From contig CM040440.1 of the NCBI GenBank assembly GCA_022749755.1, forward strand, positions 1,759,769-1,823,768: a stretch of DNA of 64,000 bases, given 5' to 3'. The position numbers and the translations under genes are program-made. Positions 23,938-35,969 of this stretch are shown here, piece by piece. The notes beneath the pieces were generated by a model that did not search any database, was not told the DNA's origin, and worked only from the letters and a program-made list of their open reading frames with translations. Position 1 is the first letter of the stretch, and the number at the start of each line of letters is the position of its first letter. The DNA is from Azadirachta indica (taxonomy: Eukaryota > Streptophyta > Magnoliopsida > Sapindales > Meliaceae).

Positions 23938-25714
23938 TTAGGCCTTGTTATTCCACCTGGCAACCAGCCACTTCATCCATGTAGACAAGCAATGCTTCGA
24001 GAGGTGTTCTGGTAAATCTGCCTGTAAAACATTGAAGTAATCAGAAAAACTTTCCACTATCATCAAAGAAACTTAACAAGTTATATATAAATTAAGAACA
24101 ACAAACTCACACTAGTCCATGATGCTGAAAATCCATCAGTAGAGAGCAACCAACTAACAGCCTTACATTGCAAATTTAGTCCACTATTAGAGGCATCAAA
24201 ATCCAATAGCTTGTTGTCATATCTGTCATCATCATCATCATCATCATCATAGTTCCTCTTCCTCTTCTTATTACTCTTTTTTTCTTCTTCTTCTTCTTCT
24301 TCTTCTTCTTCTTCTTCTTCTTCTTGTGCTTAATTCTAGTAGATGATCTAGCATCCAAGTCTGATCCACTTTCTTCCGACAATCCATCATAAAGTATCAC
24401 AGTGTACTTATTAGATTTGTGAAACTGTATTTCATTACTCACAAATACAGATTCCCAAGACTCCAGAGTCAGGCATTCCTCTGACAACCTATAGTAAATG
24501 ACCCAAGAATGAAGCCCCGTCAATTTTATTGCCTCAATGGTATCCAACTTTAAGCACTCCTTCAAAATTAATGCCAAGTTGTTGACTTTGCGTGAAGCTG
24601 AGCAATCTGCGACACAATATCTTTAATTTTTGCTCTTTCCTGCTTGTACTCATCATCATGTACAAAACCAAGAAGCCAGCGTCTTTGATTGATAACGGCG
24701 TTCAACAAAAGCAGCTGATCAATAGATTCACAATCACTACACCTAGAAAGTGTAATCTCAAGCCAAGAAAATGAACAACCAAAATCCTTAGGTTCCAGTC
24801 TTGCATTGACATATTTACGCAACAACTTCAAGAAACTACAAAACTCACTCTCTTCGAGAATAATAAGGAGGTGGTGACACAAGGACGAGAAAGATTCCTC
24901 CATAAGAAACTCATTTACGACTTCCCATACATCTCCCACATCCTCTTTATACATCAAATCAACAAAAAAATCTATAAAGAATTTGATATCAGTAAACAAA
25001 ATCTCACCATCTTTTACAGACTCGGCAAACTCATTGGACGACCAAAATTCAGGCACATTTTCGAGGAAATTTTCGACCGTTCGTTGTACATCCAAATCAA
25101 GAAAGTAATGCGGCTTTGTAGCAACCATTGCAGGTGATTGCCCGTGTTTTCCTTTCCAAACAAGCTCCTCCCAACAGATATCCCGATTTACAAAAGCAAA
25201 TTTCGATAATGCCTTAGCACCTTTTTGGTGCCCTAATCCACTACCATCAGAAAAATTAGAAAACCATTGCATTATACGCCTGGGATTTCCTGTTTCATTT
25301 AAATTATTACCAGAATCAGAAAATCCCTCAAAACCCCAAATCAGAATAAGTTAAAAAACCAAACTTACCTTCAAAGAATTTTTCAAGCTTGTAACTTTTC
25401 TTGGCCAAAACATTTCCTACTCTGTACTGTTTCTTCTCAAATATCATTTGCAAGAGTTGAGAAATTAGATCAAAATTCCGTTGCTTGGAACTCAAGAAAT
25501 TCAGAAATAACTCCCTCTGCTGGTCGGCACTGATTGAGTTTATGCCCGATATAGTGTTGCAAAGCCACAGCCGAGCTTCTGATCGGCCTCCAGAAGTCAT
25601 TAGTGGCCACAAAAGCGACTCCAGTTTATTCAAATGAGAGATTATCAACTTCGCGAAATCACTTTCTCCGTCGCCGTCTTCCCCATTAGGCTTTGACAAA
25701 AATAATTCAACCAT
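23938..25714 (-). CDS. Conserved plant protein of unknown function (two frame breaks)
   Basis: Exons (minus): 25714-25369, 25289-24111, 24021-23938. The N-terminal 115 residues form a soluble helical region, continuing in exon 2 with GNPRRIMQWFSNFSDGSG and WKGKHGQSPAMVATKPHYFL, then many amphipathic helices. The C-terminal part has LKECLKLDTIEAIKLTGLHS and YYRLSEECLTLESWESVFV, a long Lys run, an Asp run and a final ADLPEHLSKHCLSTWMKWLV. I recognise it as a plant-wide uncharacterised protein but know no function; no catalytic motif, signal peptide or membrane span is seen. The basic run could be a nuclear signal (inference). The frame shifts near 24590-24600 (stop TAA at 24568-24570) and again near the A7 tract next to the Lys run at about 24270-24285. 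Adding one base at each gives 1,611 nt (536 residues). This fits two one-base deletions, from sequence error or decay. Confidence 0.7.
24224..24330. repeat. (CAT)n and (CTT)n runs in coding sequence
   Basis: Adjacent trinucleotide runs on plus, ATC/CAT at about 24226-24250 and TTC at about 24279-24325. They encode the Asp run and the Lys run of the minus-strand unknown protein. Such runs vary in length and are hard to assemble, which bears on the nearby frame break. Confidence 0.85.
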
Positions 25715-27480
25715 TATTCTACGCGTAACATCAATCTTCTCGCTTGGAAAGGAGTAATTCTGAAATGATAACTAGGGTTTCTATGGGACTGCCGTACTAC
25801 AGCTCGAATATTTCCAAAATAATGTTACGAGGTACGGTATAACTTCGGCAAGTTTCTAGTTTTCTGGTTGAGTCCACGGTCATAGATTGATTATAAGGGC
25901 AAAACCCCGTAGGCCATTTGTAGTTTATCTTTAGGCCGGCATTTGGGCCTAAAGTGCAACAGAGGATAAATATGAAACGACACCGTTTGGCTCACCTTTA
26001 TACTTCATTTGCGCCAGCGGGATTTCGCAACTGGCAACTTCAAATTAAATTAAACTTTTCACCGTTGCGAAATTTTTCTTTCTTTTTAATGTTTTCTTCA
26101 GATCCAAAAAGAAACTCATTTTCCTGGAATTTTGTCATTTCTCACTCTTAATTACAGCTGAGATTAGCTGACATATGGTGAGGGGATTTACTACGTTTGT
26201 GTGATTGTTTCTCTGAGGATCGTATATTTTTTGTTCTGTGGCTTTGTTTAATTAGTTAAGAGTTTTGGTGTTGAATTAATACTGAATAGCCTGTCAAATC
26301 AAATTTGAGTTTGCTATTAATTAGTGGTATGCCTTTTGTGATTTTGATTTTCCTTTTGGATTATCTGATCGATAAATTGATTGAATCGTTGAGCTGAGCT
26401 GATTGCCCGTAATAATATGATTATACTGAATATATTTAGTTCATGGCTAAATGCATGGTTGTTTATGGAGTTCAAATATATAAACATATATGTTTTGGGA
26501 TTTTTCAGGTTTCTCAACTGTTGGGAATTCCTAGCTAGTCATCTAAATATGTAATTAGACTGTAGAATGTAGTTAAGGATGAGGTTAACGACTGCTGCTT
26601 AATTACAGTCTTGATTTGATATATGTATCAGTGTATGTTTGTTGTTTAGGCCAGTGAGGGTAAGTAGACAGCTGCTTAATTAGAATTCTAATTAATCATC
26701 AGTTGTTGGAGTTGGTAATACCATCATCGACCATCCATCCATATTCCATTGGCATCGGCTGCTGAGCAGCTCAGCTTTGTTACAAATCACGTGCCTCACC
26801 TCCACACGGCCGGACTCGCTCGTGGATTTAAAATAAGTTTAAGAAAAATGAATTTATTATTTCATAAATCTGAAAATAATTAAGAAAATGATTTTATTTT
26901 TTTAATATTTATATTAATTTTTATGTATATATATGCTTTCAGTGTGTCCTAAGTCCACCCAAACAACCCATGCACCAACAAAAACTAATTAAGAAACTGT
27001 GTGTGTCTCCAAATTAAGTTGGTGCAGGAAATTAATCCAATCTGTTAAGAGTTAATAACAGATTAGTTTTTTATTTGCTGTCGGACTTCTTTTTAAATTT
27101 TAGTGACGTAAATCTTCAATGATTTTATATTGGAGTGCTTATTTAGGTAATTGGTTTTATATTTTTGAGTACTGAGCTTCATTTTAAGCAAGAGAGTTAA
27201 GGGATGTCCATAGACAAAACATGGTAATAATTGAGGATTTAATTATGATATTATTTGAGCTCAAAATTATGAGAACAAGTTTTTTGTTAAGGTAAAAAGG
27301 AATATTAATAAATGAAATAATATCTCGTTGGGCCTATCCTTAGGTAATTTTTTGTAGGCCCAAAAACCAAGTCGAGCCCAAACTTCAATCCCCACGTTCT
27401 ATTAAGGCAAACTCATTTTAACAACTCTCTGTTTTGATAGTTATTGATGCATTGGGAAGGGAGGAAGAAACAACGAAGAG
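25715..27480. other. Spacer between the unknown gene and the small membrane-protein gene
   Basis: Divergent arrangement. The left 300 bases hold the promoter of the minus-strand gene with a TGGGCCT site II motif at 25944-25950 and an AAACGACACCGTTT near-palindrome at about 25976-25989. The middle is AT-rich with no gene seen. The right end is the promoter of the small gene, with more site II motifs. Confidence 0.45.
27329..27362. promoter_or_regulatory. Paired site II motifs
   Basis: TGGGCCT at 27329-27335 and AGGCCCA at 27356-27362, about 120-150 bases before the ATG of the small protein gene. Site II elements are known TCP-factor targets in genes for mitochondrial, ribosomal and other housekeeping proteins. 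Confidence 0.5.
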
Positions 27481-28573
27481 ATGTTCAGAACCCGGTTGCT
27501 ATGGTTCACCGCGGGATTTTCAGTTGCCGGCGGTGCAATTGCGCAGTTGGTGTGGAAAGATCTTTTGACTGACAGATATGCCCTTTCCGCTGACGTAATC
27601 CCTCGTTTTCTCTCTGATTCATGTTTATGTTTTTTCTTTATGAAGTTCTTTTTTTTTTCCCTTTATAAATGAAGATGAAAAATCTAACATTTATGGGTTT
27701 TTATTTATTTTTAGACTAAAGAAAAATTGGATTCCCTTGAAGCCAGAGTGTCGAATCTTGAGTCAAATCTGCAAAAGGTAAATTGTAAACTCTTTTCTTC
27801 TCCGTATTGAGTTAATTTAGTTATGGGATTTTGTAAATAATTAGTTTTATGATGTTAGTTGGTTTGGCATTAGCTTTGGAAATGCAAGAATTTCTTATGA
27901 GTTATGATCATCTTTAATTTAATTGTGTGCCCATTTGTGATTTCTCGGTAATGTGATCTCTTGTTTCGGCTGTATTTATAATGTAACATGGATACGGATA
28001 TTTGGCCATGTTAATAAAGAAGTATGGAATAGCAGAAATAAAACTACTGTTTTGTCTTGGTGGATAATTTGTGGTGAACTGTGTGGCAGCATTTTAAAGG
28101 GATAAGATTGTTGTTGAGCCATGAAGTGGTTTGGTTGGAATTTGGTTAGGCTGTCTTTTTGCTTGTCGAGGAGTCTATAATAGGGTTAAAACTTGGGTTC
28201 ATGTCATTTTAAGAGAAGTATTAAATTTATGGCGAGTGTGATCAGGCCAAAAAGGGAACTAGTTTTGCTGGAAATGGGGTGAGGAATTGGATAAAGCCAT
28301 GGTGAGCATCAGTATGTAGCTGAAAATTATTCATGGTGTCATTGCATGTTATGTTTGCTTTCTTAATAAACCTTTTGACAAAATGTGATTTTTCAATGTC
28401 CAAAAACAAAAGCATGCTTCCACAATATGCTGTGTTAATTTCTTTTTTAATGATTTTTCTGTCAGAAATAGTCTGAATATAATTTAGCCATCTCAGAATT
28501 GTTGTATTGTTTATTTCATCTTGTGCAGCATGTTCAGTCAGATTTACCCTATTTTCTGATACTGGCAGGTTGA
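27481..28573 (+). CDS. Small single-span membrane protein with coiled coil
   Basis: Exons 27481-27594 and 27715-27777 are well supported; a third at 28529-28573 ends in TGA and makes 73 residues. The N-terminus MFRTRLLWFTAGFSVAGGAI is a basic-capped hydrophobic helix, followed by WKDLLTDRYALSAD and then a short coiled coil KLDSLEARVSNLESNLQK. Small plant proteins of this design exist and I suspect a mitochondrial or organellar membrane anchor, but no function is known to me. The site II promoter fits a mitochondrial housekeeping role (inference). The third exon is uncertain; another terminal exon further downstream is possible. Confidence 0.65.
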
Positions 28574-29548
28574 AAGTTAGACCTTATATGAAACTCACAT
28601 GATTATTATGTTTCATTTTGGCTTCTCAAGGTACTCAATGTAATGTAATGTAACGAGTTCTTCAGCAACTGCTCCGATAGCAATTTTTCTTGTACGAACT
28701 GATTCAACTTATAAAATAATTGACATTTCTTTGTGCACCTTTATGCTGTAAAAGAAGAAGATTTTTTTCTCAAGTTTGTCTTTCCCGAATGTGATAATAG
28801 CACAGAGATCTTATAATATCAGGAATAAGAGCAACTTAAACGCTTCTCAAAGTCAAGTCACTGCCCTTGATGATTGATTCATCAAAAAGTTGCAACAATT
28901 GAATGGGCTGACAACTTTTGTGAAGGAACTTTGATGTTAAGTTAGCTTTCTTATTTTGGCTGCATGGTGCTAGCAAATTAAACTTGCAAGCATTTAGAAA
29001 GATGATGTTCAAATGTAACTCCGAGCATGTGGTTTTGCGTCAATTGAAATTAAACCTTTGTCTTTTGCTACTAGTATTTACTTGGTTTGCTGAAGTTACA
29101 AAATACAATGGCCCCAGTATCGCAGTAGTGTGTCTCTGCAAATTTGGCAAGTTAATAGCAAAATATTTGTATAAATATGGTACGGTTTTCAATTACCAGC
29201 AGGATTATGATGCAGGTCAATGGTTCAGTACAGTACCATTTCTCAAGCCAAGAATTGACTTTTATTTTCAATTATTTTTTACATTAAATAGTCCGTTAAC
29301 ACAAATTGATATTTACATACTACTACAAGCTACAACGAGTTCCTACAACAAATTAATTAACCAGAGGAAACTTACAGAAAATTTAAAAACATTAACTTCA
29401 GAGTTTCTACACTATCAGATACAATGGACATTAAAAGTCTTCTTTAACTTAGAAAAGAACTTGATTGAATAAACGGCTTATTCATTTTTTTTCAGATATG
29501 AATCAGGTGGTCCAACTTGACGGAAATGGTCAGAATCACCATTCCTCA
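28574..29548. other. Convergent 3' region
   Basis: Between the stop of the small plus-strand gene and the stop of the DUF3755-type gene on minus. A 162-codon open frame on plus at 28984-29472 starts at a non-ATG codon and looks like chance in AT-rich 3' UTR. Nothing else is supported. Confidence 0.5.
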
Positions 29549-32412
29549 TCATGAACTCATTTGATGAGCTGGTCGGGGAAGGATTGAGTTGGCAATCTCG
29601 TCATTTACCTTCACAGGAAGTGGAGGCATTTGCTTCATTATCTCCGGCATGTCATTCAAGCTGCATATAACTTATTAAAATTAGTAGTCCACAAGATAGT
29701 CAAAACACAACAATTCCACAAACTCCACATTCTGTATTGCAATTTTCCTTATCTTCAATCACTAAAGCATTTTCATAATAATAACTGCCACTGAAAAATC
29801 TGTATGAAGTATAGTGGTTATGACATACTCATTCAAGATTGATAGGATGTTGTCCCGAGCCTTGCACAAGAGATCAATGTTATCACGTATCTGCAAGAAA
29901 AGAAATTCTAGATGAAGTCTGTTTAAAACCAATGTCCTCACTGAAACAAGGGCCAAAATTAATGAGTCAGCAGCAGTGCAGATGCATATGCAGAGCATAT
30001 GTAGACACTATCACTGCAAAAATATCTAATAACATCATAGGTTTTAAAATTAATAGTGAAAAGTGTTAAACAATATATTTCACCTGGAAAGCTGCAAAAT
30101 TGGCAGAAATTTGATTAAACATTTGAGCATTCTGCTCAAGAAGCTCCCCTGTAACACCACCAATGGCTGGAAATGACATAAAGAGAATATGTAAATTAAA
30201 AGAAATGCGGATCAAAATGAAAGAGAACAAAATTATGTCAGTTAAATATGGTCTATTCTGTAAACTCATTAAAGGTAGATGGTTTGAAGGTGTATCAAGG
30301 CCTGATCAAATTAAATGATTTTTATTTTTTATTAAGAAAAGGTAATGCATATTTGCTAGAATATATTAATATTCCACAACCCATAAAAGTATCAGTTGAG
30401 AAAATAAAATCTATCTTCCTGTGTTACTTTTTATGTGGATAATCAAGTTGAAAATATGAATTCCCCAATAACCATGCACCAACCTTTGTACGAGACGCCA
30501 TCATCAGTGTCCATAGGGATCATTGGCGGAGCATAAGAAGGACCGTTGTGACGAGCTGCTAAATGAGAGGAGGATTTTGCAGAAGGATCTGTAGCTTTTT
30601 CCTGTGAATACACATCCATACATATCTAAGTGCTTCAAAGTTCAAAAAACAAGAACAAGCCATAATTAACAATAGACGGTCCACGGTAGGCCAGAAGTTG
30701 TTCTGATAAACTTTTAGTAATATAAGAATTCACATAAAAGAGCAATGTCCATGTAAGACAAGTATTGGCAGCAACTCTTTTCTGACACCTAGGACTTCTT
30801 TTTTTTTTTTTTTTTTGGAATAACACCTAGAACTTCTTTTAATAACATCTAGGCATGCAAAAAATTCCAGACTTAACTCTTATTCTCAGAAAACTGGAAA
30901 GGCGGGCAAAGGTAGTCGGCACTTCAAAACACTCATAGCCAAATCAGTTTTCAATAGGATGCACTGAATCTTGTTGATTTCGATTTCTGATTAATTGTGA
31001 TCTATAAATGCTTTTATTATCTTTTTCAAACATAAATTTTTACAGTCTCTCTCCCCAGTAGAACCACAAATAGTAGTTCCAGACCCATAGCAAATGCACG
31101 TTATTGCAGGCACACACACAGAGATTTGTCCCAGTCATATTTGAAAAGAAACATGACTGAATGAAGATTTAGATAAATTCATCCATAGGAAATGGCAATA
31201 AAAGAATACCTTTCTGTCTTTGTTTTTCCTTGCTGAATTATGATCCTCTTTCCTTCGCTTGCCATTTTCCTTTTTCTGAAAATATATGTAAATCTAACCA
31301 GTTAAGATTATTTAAATATATGTCACATAAAAATCAGAATGTAATACTCTATGTAAGCATGTTCACCTTGTGTTGCACATGAATGATTCATTAATGCATA
31401 TTCTATAATCGCTAATACGTACTTTGTTTCCCTATTATCTATCTTGACTAATTAAAAGCAGCATAAATTCAATTCAAAATTTTCCATTTGTCACTACAAT
31501 GGACAACAAACTGCCTTCAGTAAACATATGTTAGACTTCAAAGGTTTTCAAAACACTTAGCCCTGGAAGAAGAGCTTTCACTTCCTTCTTAATTTTTCTC
31601 TCGCTATCACCTGACACAAAGAAGGTGCACCTACAACATATCTGCCTTAGAGTTTCTACGTAAGCTATCAATAATTGTTAAGATAAATAAATCCAGAAAA
31701 TACAAAAATTAGCGATCAAACATCAACCACTTCAGAATGAAAACTTACAGTCATCCATCTACAACGTAGTGCTACATCCCGGACTGTTTTGTCCTTTAAC
31801 TGCATTGCAATCTTAGCATAGCGGACAATAACTGAGTCCGAGGCATATCTACAACAAGGTTACAGTAATGAATTAATCAATTGTACATTCTTCATACACC
31901 AAATGCAAAGCATGAAAGAAACAGAAGATACATGGTATGCAATTTATTATAAGATAAATCAAGGTCTCCCTAAATGTTCAAGGTTATAAGACACTTCAGC
32001 CAGAAACAAAACATATAAATGAGCATGAAAATTGGATTCCTTAAGTCTATTTTGCTTCACGGAATGGTCAAGCACTCAATTGATTCTATAATCAGAATAA
32101 TGACAAGCATATGGACACACATTGCTTCACAAATACGATGCCCACTTAGTGCAAAATGAATGCTGAATGAACCCATTGCATTGATTGATTCTGTAATGGG
32201 AATAAATGAGAAACATATAGATACATTGCTTTACAACTACCATGCCATGGGGTAAACCATGAAATGAATGCTGAATGAACCCATTGCATCAAACAAACAG
32301 TGCACCACCGACCACAAGCAACTGAAAAGGAGAATCTTAAAACTGAAAACCAGCACATAGATAAGAGGGAAACATATGCAAAGCTACACCTATCCTCATT
32401 GGTAATGTGAAA

Positions 32413-32443
<31 letters not shown>

Positions 32444-33106
32444 CACGGAGCATATACATCTAAATTTTCCAAAGATGAAGATTGAGTTTTGGTAGGTAAA
32501 GCATGTAAAAATTGGAAATTTAACACAAATCGTTGCCCCAACTTCAACCTCTCTCACCTTCTTACCGTTACATTGCAGCATATTAACAAACACACAATAT
32601 CGGATTATTAAATTTTATAGCTATTTATAACTTGAAACTCTTAGCTGCAACGTCCGAATCTAGACAAAAGCCACAAAATCTTGCCATTTTGCTCCATAAA
32701 AATTTCATTCAATTGTTTATGCATAAATTAACAACCTCAGTTTCAGAATATTGAGAATTTCATATCAATTGATAATTCACATGCAGTTCATACAAACATG
32801 AAAACAAAAAATCAAATAATTTCAACTACGGAAAAGAATAAAGCAATTACAAATTAGTTCACAATACACTGTAGAAAAAGAGACTAACTTGGCGACCAAA
32901 TCTTCGAGAACAGACTGTTCGTCGGGAGTCCATTCGGTGGAAATACCGGAATTGTGCCGCAACGCAGACGCAGTCTGCGTAGTATCCGGTGCTGAACTAT
33001 TGCCACCGTTGTTGCTCGAATTTACGGAAACGCCATTCGCCGTTGACTTCTGCGCCGTCGACGAACCTTCCTGGTTGTTCCCTAACGGGTTCGCGCTCGC
33101 AGCCAT
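29549..33106 (-). CDS. SANT/Myb-like nuclear protein, DUF3755 type
   Basis: Exons (minus): 33106-32889, 31848-31749, 31275-31210, 30601-30484, 30166-30084, 29890-29829, 29660-29549; 759 nt, 252 residues. There is a Ser/Asn/Thr-rich N-terminus, then a SANT-like segment starting EWTPDEQSVLEDLVAKYASD and ending VRDVALRCRWMT (about 58-106). A basic patch KKENGKRRKEDHNSARKNKD is likely a nuclear signal. The C-terminal helical part contains IGGVTGELLEQNAQMFNQIS and ends RPAHQMSS. The layout matches the plant family annotated as DUF3755, whose Arabidopsis member (as I recall At3g07565) also adjoins PEX13. The molecular function is unknown; a chromatin role is inferred from the SANT-like fold. The ATG chosen is the one in MAASANPLGN. 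All introns are GT-AG. Confidence 0.85.
32081..32290. repeat. Tandem duplication, unit about 105-108 bp, in an intron
   Basis: Two copies share TGATTCTRTAAT, ACATTGCTTYACAA, and an AAATGAATGCTGAATGAACC block followed by CATTGCAT, at 32154 and 32262. It lies in the first intron of the DUF3755-type gene. Confidence 0.8.
32410..32446. repeat. Poly-A followed by (CA)n
   Basis: About 20 A then about eight AC units in the first intron of the DUF3755-type gene; seen directly. Confidence 0.9.
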
Positions 33107-33774
33107 CAAAACGGAAAGAAAATACTGACAAAACGGCAGCGCTGCTATCGCAACTCGTACAATTTTCTTATGCTTCTGTATCTGTTAGGAAATTTAGCAG
33201 GTGAAAAATCAAATAGGCTGAAAAATTATAGCTTCGATTTCGGACAAGATTGGGACTTGTTGGACGAATCTTTTTAATTCGTTTTGTTTGTTTCCTTTTT
33301 TTAACCTTTTAAATGGGATTTTTTTTTTCTTTTATAAGATGCCTCTTTTTTTTTTTTTTAAATTTTTTTCTTTCCTCTTGCTGTAAACAAATAATTTGTG
33401 GATAAATTAGTAATAAATAAATAAAATAATAAATTTTAAAAATATGATAACTTAAGACTCACCAAAATCGTCTTACATTAATTCGAAAATATTTATATTA
33501 TATAAAAATATTACTAACATTATTGGAATTTTTTTTTATTATATTAACACAGAAGTTCTCTAATTTAAACATCATAATTAAAAGATATACATAGTATATA
33601 CTATTAAATCGTTAACTAACTGGTCAGACTAAAAGCCAGAAAAGAGTGATGTAATAATTAATTAATCAAATAAAGACAATTTTTTATACTGCTCTTTCTC
33701 TTTCCTTCTGATCGTCTTTAATAGGTAGGCGTGAGGTAAGAGATAAGATCAAACCTCAATAATTTTCATCGCCA
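33107..33774. promoter_or_regulatory. Shared bidirectional promoter, DUF3755-type gene / PEX13
   Basis: 668 bases separate the two start codons, which face away from each other. The interval must hold both 5' UTRs and both promoters. It is AT-rich with long T tracts (33300-33360) and no open gene. Co-regulation is an inference from spacing. Confidence 0.55.
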
Positions 33775-35969
33775 ATGGCTTCCAATTCGCAGCAAGGAGG
33801 TTCGTTTTGGAAAGATTAACTTATTTTCTTCAATTCCCAGTTCTTTTAGATGGCACATATATACATATATATGTATGTTTAATATGAATTTGCATTAACA
33901 AATTAAGTTTATTTTTAGGGTTTTTTTTTGGTTTCATCATGTAATTCCTTTGTGTGTTTTTGCTCCGTTTTATTACAAATTACGTCTTTGGATGCCTTTT
34001 TTTTTTTTTTTTTTTTTCCGTTATATTGATTTGTATGGTTTTTAGGGTTTTATATATACATTTTGCTGGGATTTGGATTGCTTCCAATATTGCTGATAAT
34101 GCAAATACAAATCTTTCATAATTGGCAGCTGACATATAAGAATTCTGGTCTTCTGATTTTGTGCAATGTTTCTAGCTTCCTAACTTTCTGTAATTCTCGA
34201 TTTTCTTTGTAATGGATTCATTGTAGCCGCTGGACCTCCGGTGAAACCTTGGGAGCGGGCAGATACTTCATCAGGTCCTACACCTTTTAAACCACCATCA
34301 TCTGGGAGTACCAGTGATGTAGTTGAAGCTTCTGGAGCTGCAAGGCCAGGTGAAATTGTTTCTACCACTGATAGAAATACAGTGGTCAACACTCTTACTC
34401 GACCTGTACCCACCAGGCCTTGGGAGCAGCAGAATTATGGGAATACTACTTATGGGGGTAATGATATTCTTGATCTGATAATTTGTTTGTACTTTTGATT
34501 TCATGGTTCTCATATTAATCTTCCCATGTTTTCGTATCAATGCAGGTTATAATTCTGGTTTAAATTATAACTCAGGATATGGATCAGGAATGTTTGGTTC
34601 ATCATACGGTGGATTTGGAGGGTCTTATGGTGGTGGATTATATGGTAACAGCATGTACAGAGGAGGTTATGGTGGTATGTATGGAGTTTCTGGCACGTAT
34701 GGTGGGGGAATGTATAATAGTAGTTTTGGAGGCCCGATGGGTGGTTATGGAATGGGCATGGGTGGTCCTTTTGGTGAACAAGATCCAAATAATCCATATG
34801 GTGGTCCACCATGTCCGCCAGGGTTTTGGATTTCTTTCCTTCGCGTGGTAGGGAAGCATTAATATTCTTTCCCTTTTCCTTTTAACCAATCTTCTCATGA
34901 TTCTATGTCTCATATGTTTCTTCAACAATATGAAAACCACTGACTTTGGCTGTCAACCCTTAACTTTGACTATTGATGAGTTGTTCTATGGGAGGAATCT
35001 GTACTTTTGTTTCCTTTCTCAAGTATAATAATTTGCTCCTGGCTCATAAGGTGCTAAAGTGTTCCAACTCTCATATTTATGAGCAAGTTTCAGATTTTAA
35101 TCGTAGCACCTCTTTGCTTTAGTACATGAACTTATCTGTGCTTAATGGAAAATCATCTTTGGTTCATGCTTTTCTTGTCTCTATGCCTTTGGTTGATGCT
35201 TTTCTCATCTCTACATGTCTAATTGTTACTTGCTTTTCCTCCTTGTAATTGCATGGTCGACGGGCCACCATTTGTGTTGGATATTTTCTGTATAATTAGC
35301 AGGTTATACTTTGATCCTGGATTGTGGAAAATGATTAATAGAGTTCATTTGGTTGCCAGATTTTGTTTTGTGTGATGAAACTGAGTACATAAACGATGAG
35401 GTTTCCATGTTTTCATTCCACAAGAATCATAATTACTTATTTGTAATGGTGTCAGATGCAAGGCGTTGTTAACTTTTTTGGCCGAATATCAATTCTGATA
35501 GACCAGAATACCCAAGCATTTCACATGTTTATGTCTGCACTTCTTCAGGTACTTCTCTGTCGACATACTACTTCCATTTCCAGCTTTGTGTATATATGAT
35601 GTAGAACATAAAATCAGCATCAGTTTTTCCTCTTTTTAGAACAAATTGGGGTTATTGAAATCAATTGGGGTTATTGAAATCATAGTGCTATTTTGAAGAG
35701 CTGAAGATAAAATGTAATTTATCTCATATTGATTTCTGAACTCTACTGTGCAGCTTTTTGATCGCTCTGGGTTATTGTATGGAGAGATGGCTAGATTCGT
35801 ATTGAGACTGCTGGGAATTAAAACAAAACCGAGAAAGGTTAATCAACCAGGACCAAATGGGCTCCCAGGCACCCAGAATTCCCACGGAAATCAGAATTAC
35901 ATTGAGGAGCCTAAGGCTGCCCCAAGTGGTGCATGGGACAGTGTATGGGGAGAGAATGGTAGCTGTTAA
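33775..35969 (+). CDS. PEX13: Peroxin 13, peroxisomal membrane docking protein
   Basis: Component of the peroxisomal docking complex that takes in cargo receptors PEX5/PEX7. Exons 33775-33799, 34227-34457, 34546-34847, 35456-35548, 35754-35969; 867 nt, 288 residues. The N-terminus MASNSQQGAAGPPVKPWERA has the plant PEX13 PPVKPWER signature, repeated later as PTRPWEQ. A Gly/Tyr/Met-rich low-complexity region (SSYGGFGGSYGGGLYG, about 86-165) precedes membrane-associated helices (FWISFLRVMQGVVNFFGRIS; HMFMSALLQLFDRSGLLYGE). The C-terminus is GAWDSVWGENGSC. No SH3 domain is seen, as is known for plant PEX13 unlike yeast and animal proteins. All junctions are GT-AG; no defects. Confidence 0.93.
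35644..35681. repeat. Perfect 19-bp tandem duplication
   Basis: AATTGGGGTTATTGAAATC occurs twice in a row in the last intron of PEX13, just before the final exon. Confidence 0.9.

Noticed and set aside
28984..29472. 162-codon plus-strand frame
   Set aside because: Begins at a non-ATG codon, lies in the convergent 3' region of two genes, and shows no domain or splice context.
34537..34940. Several His/Arg- or Met-rich frames
   Set aside because: Shadows of the Gly/Tyr-rich PEX13 exon in other frames.
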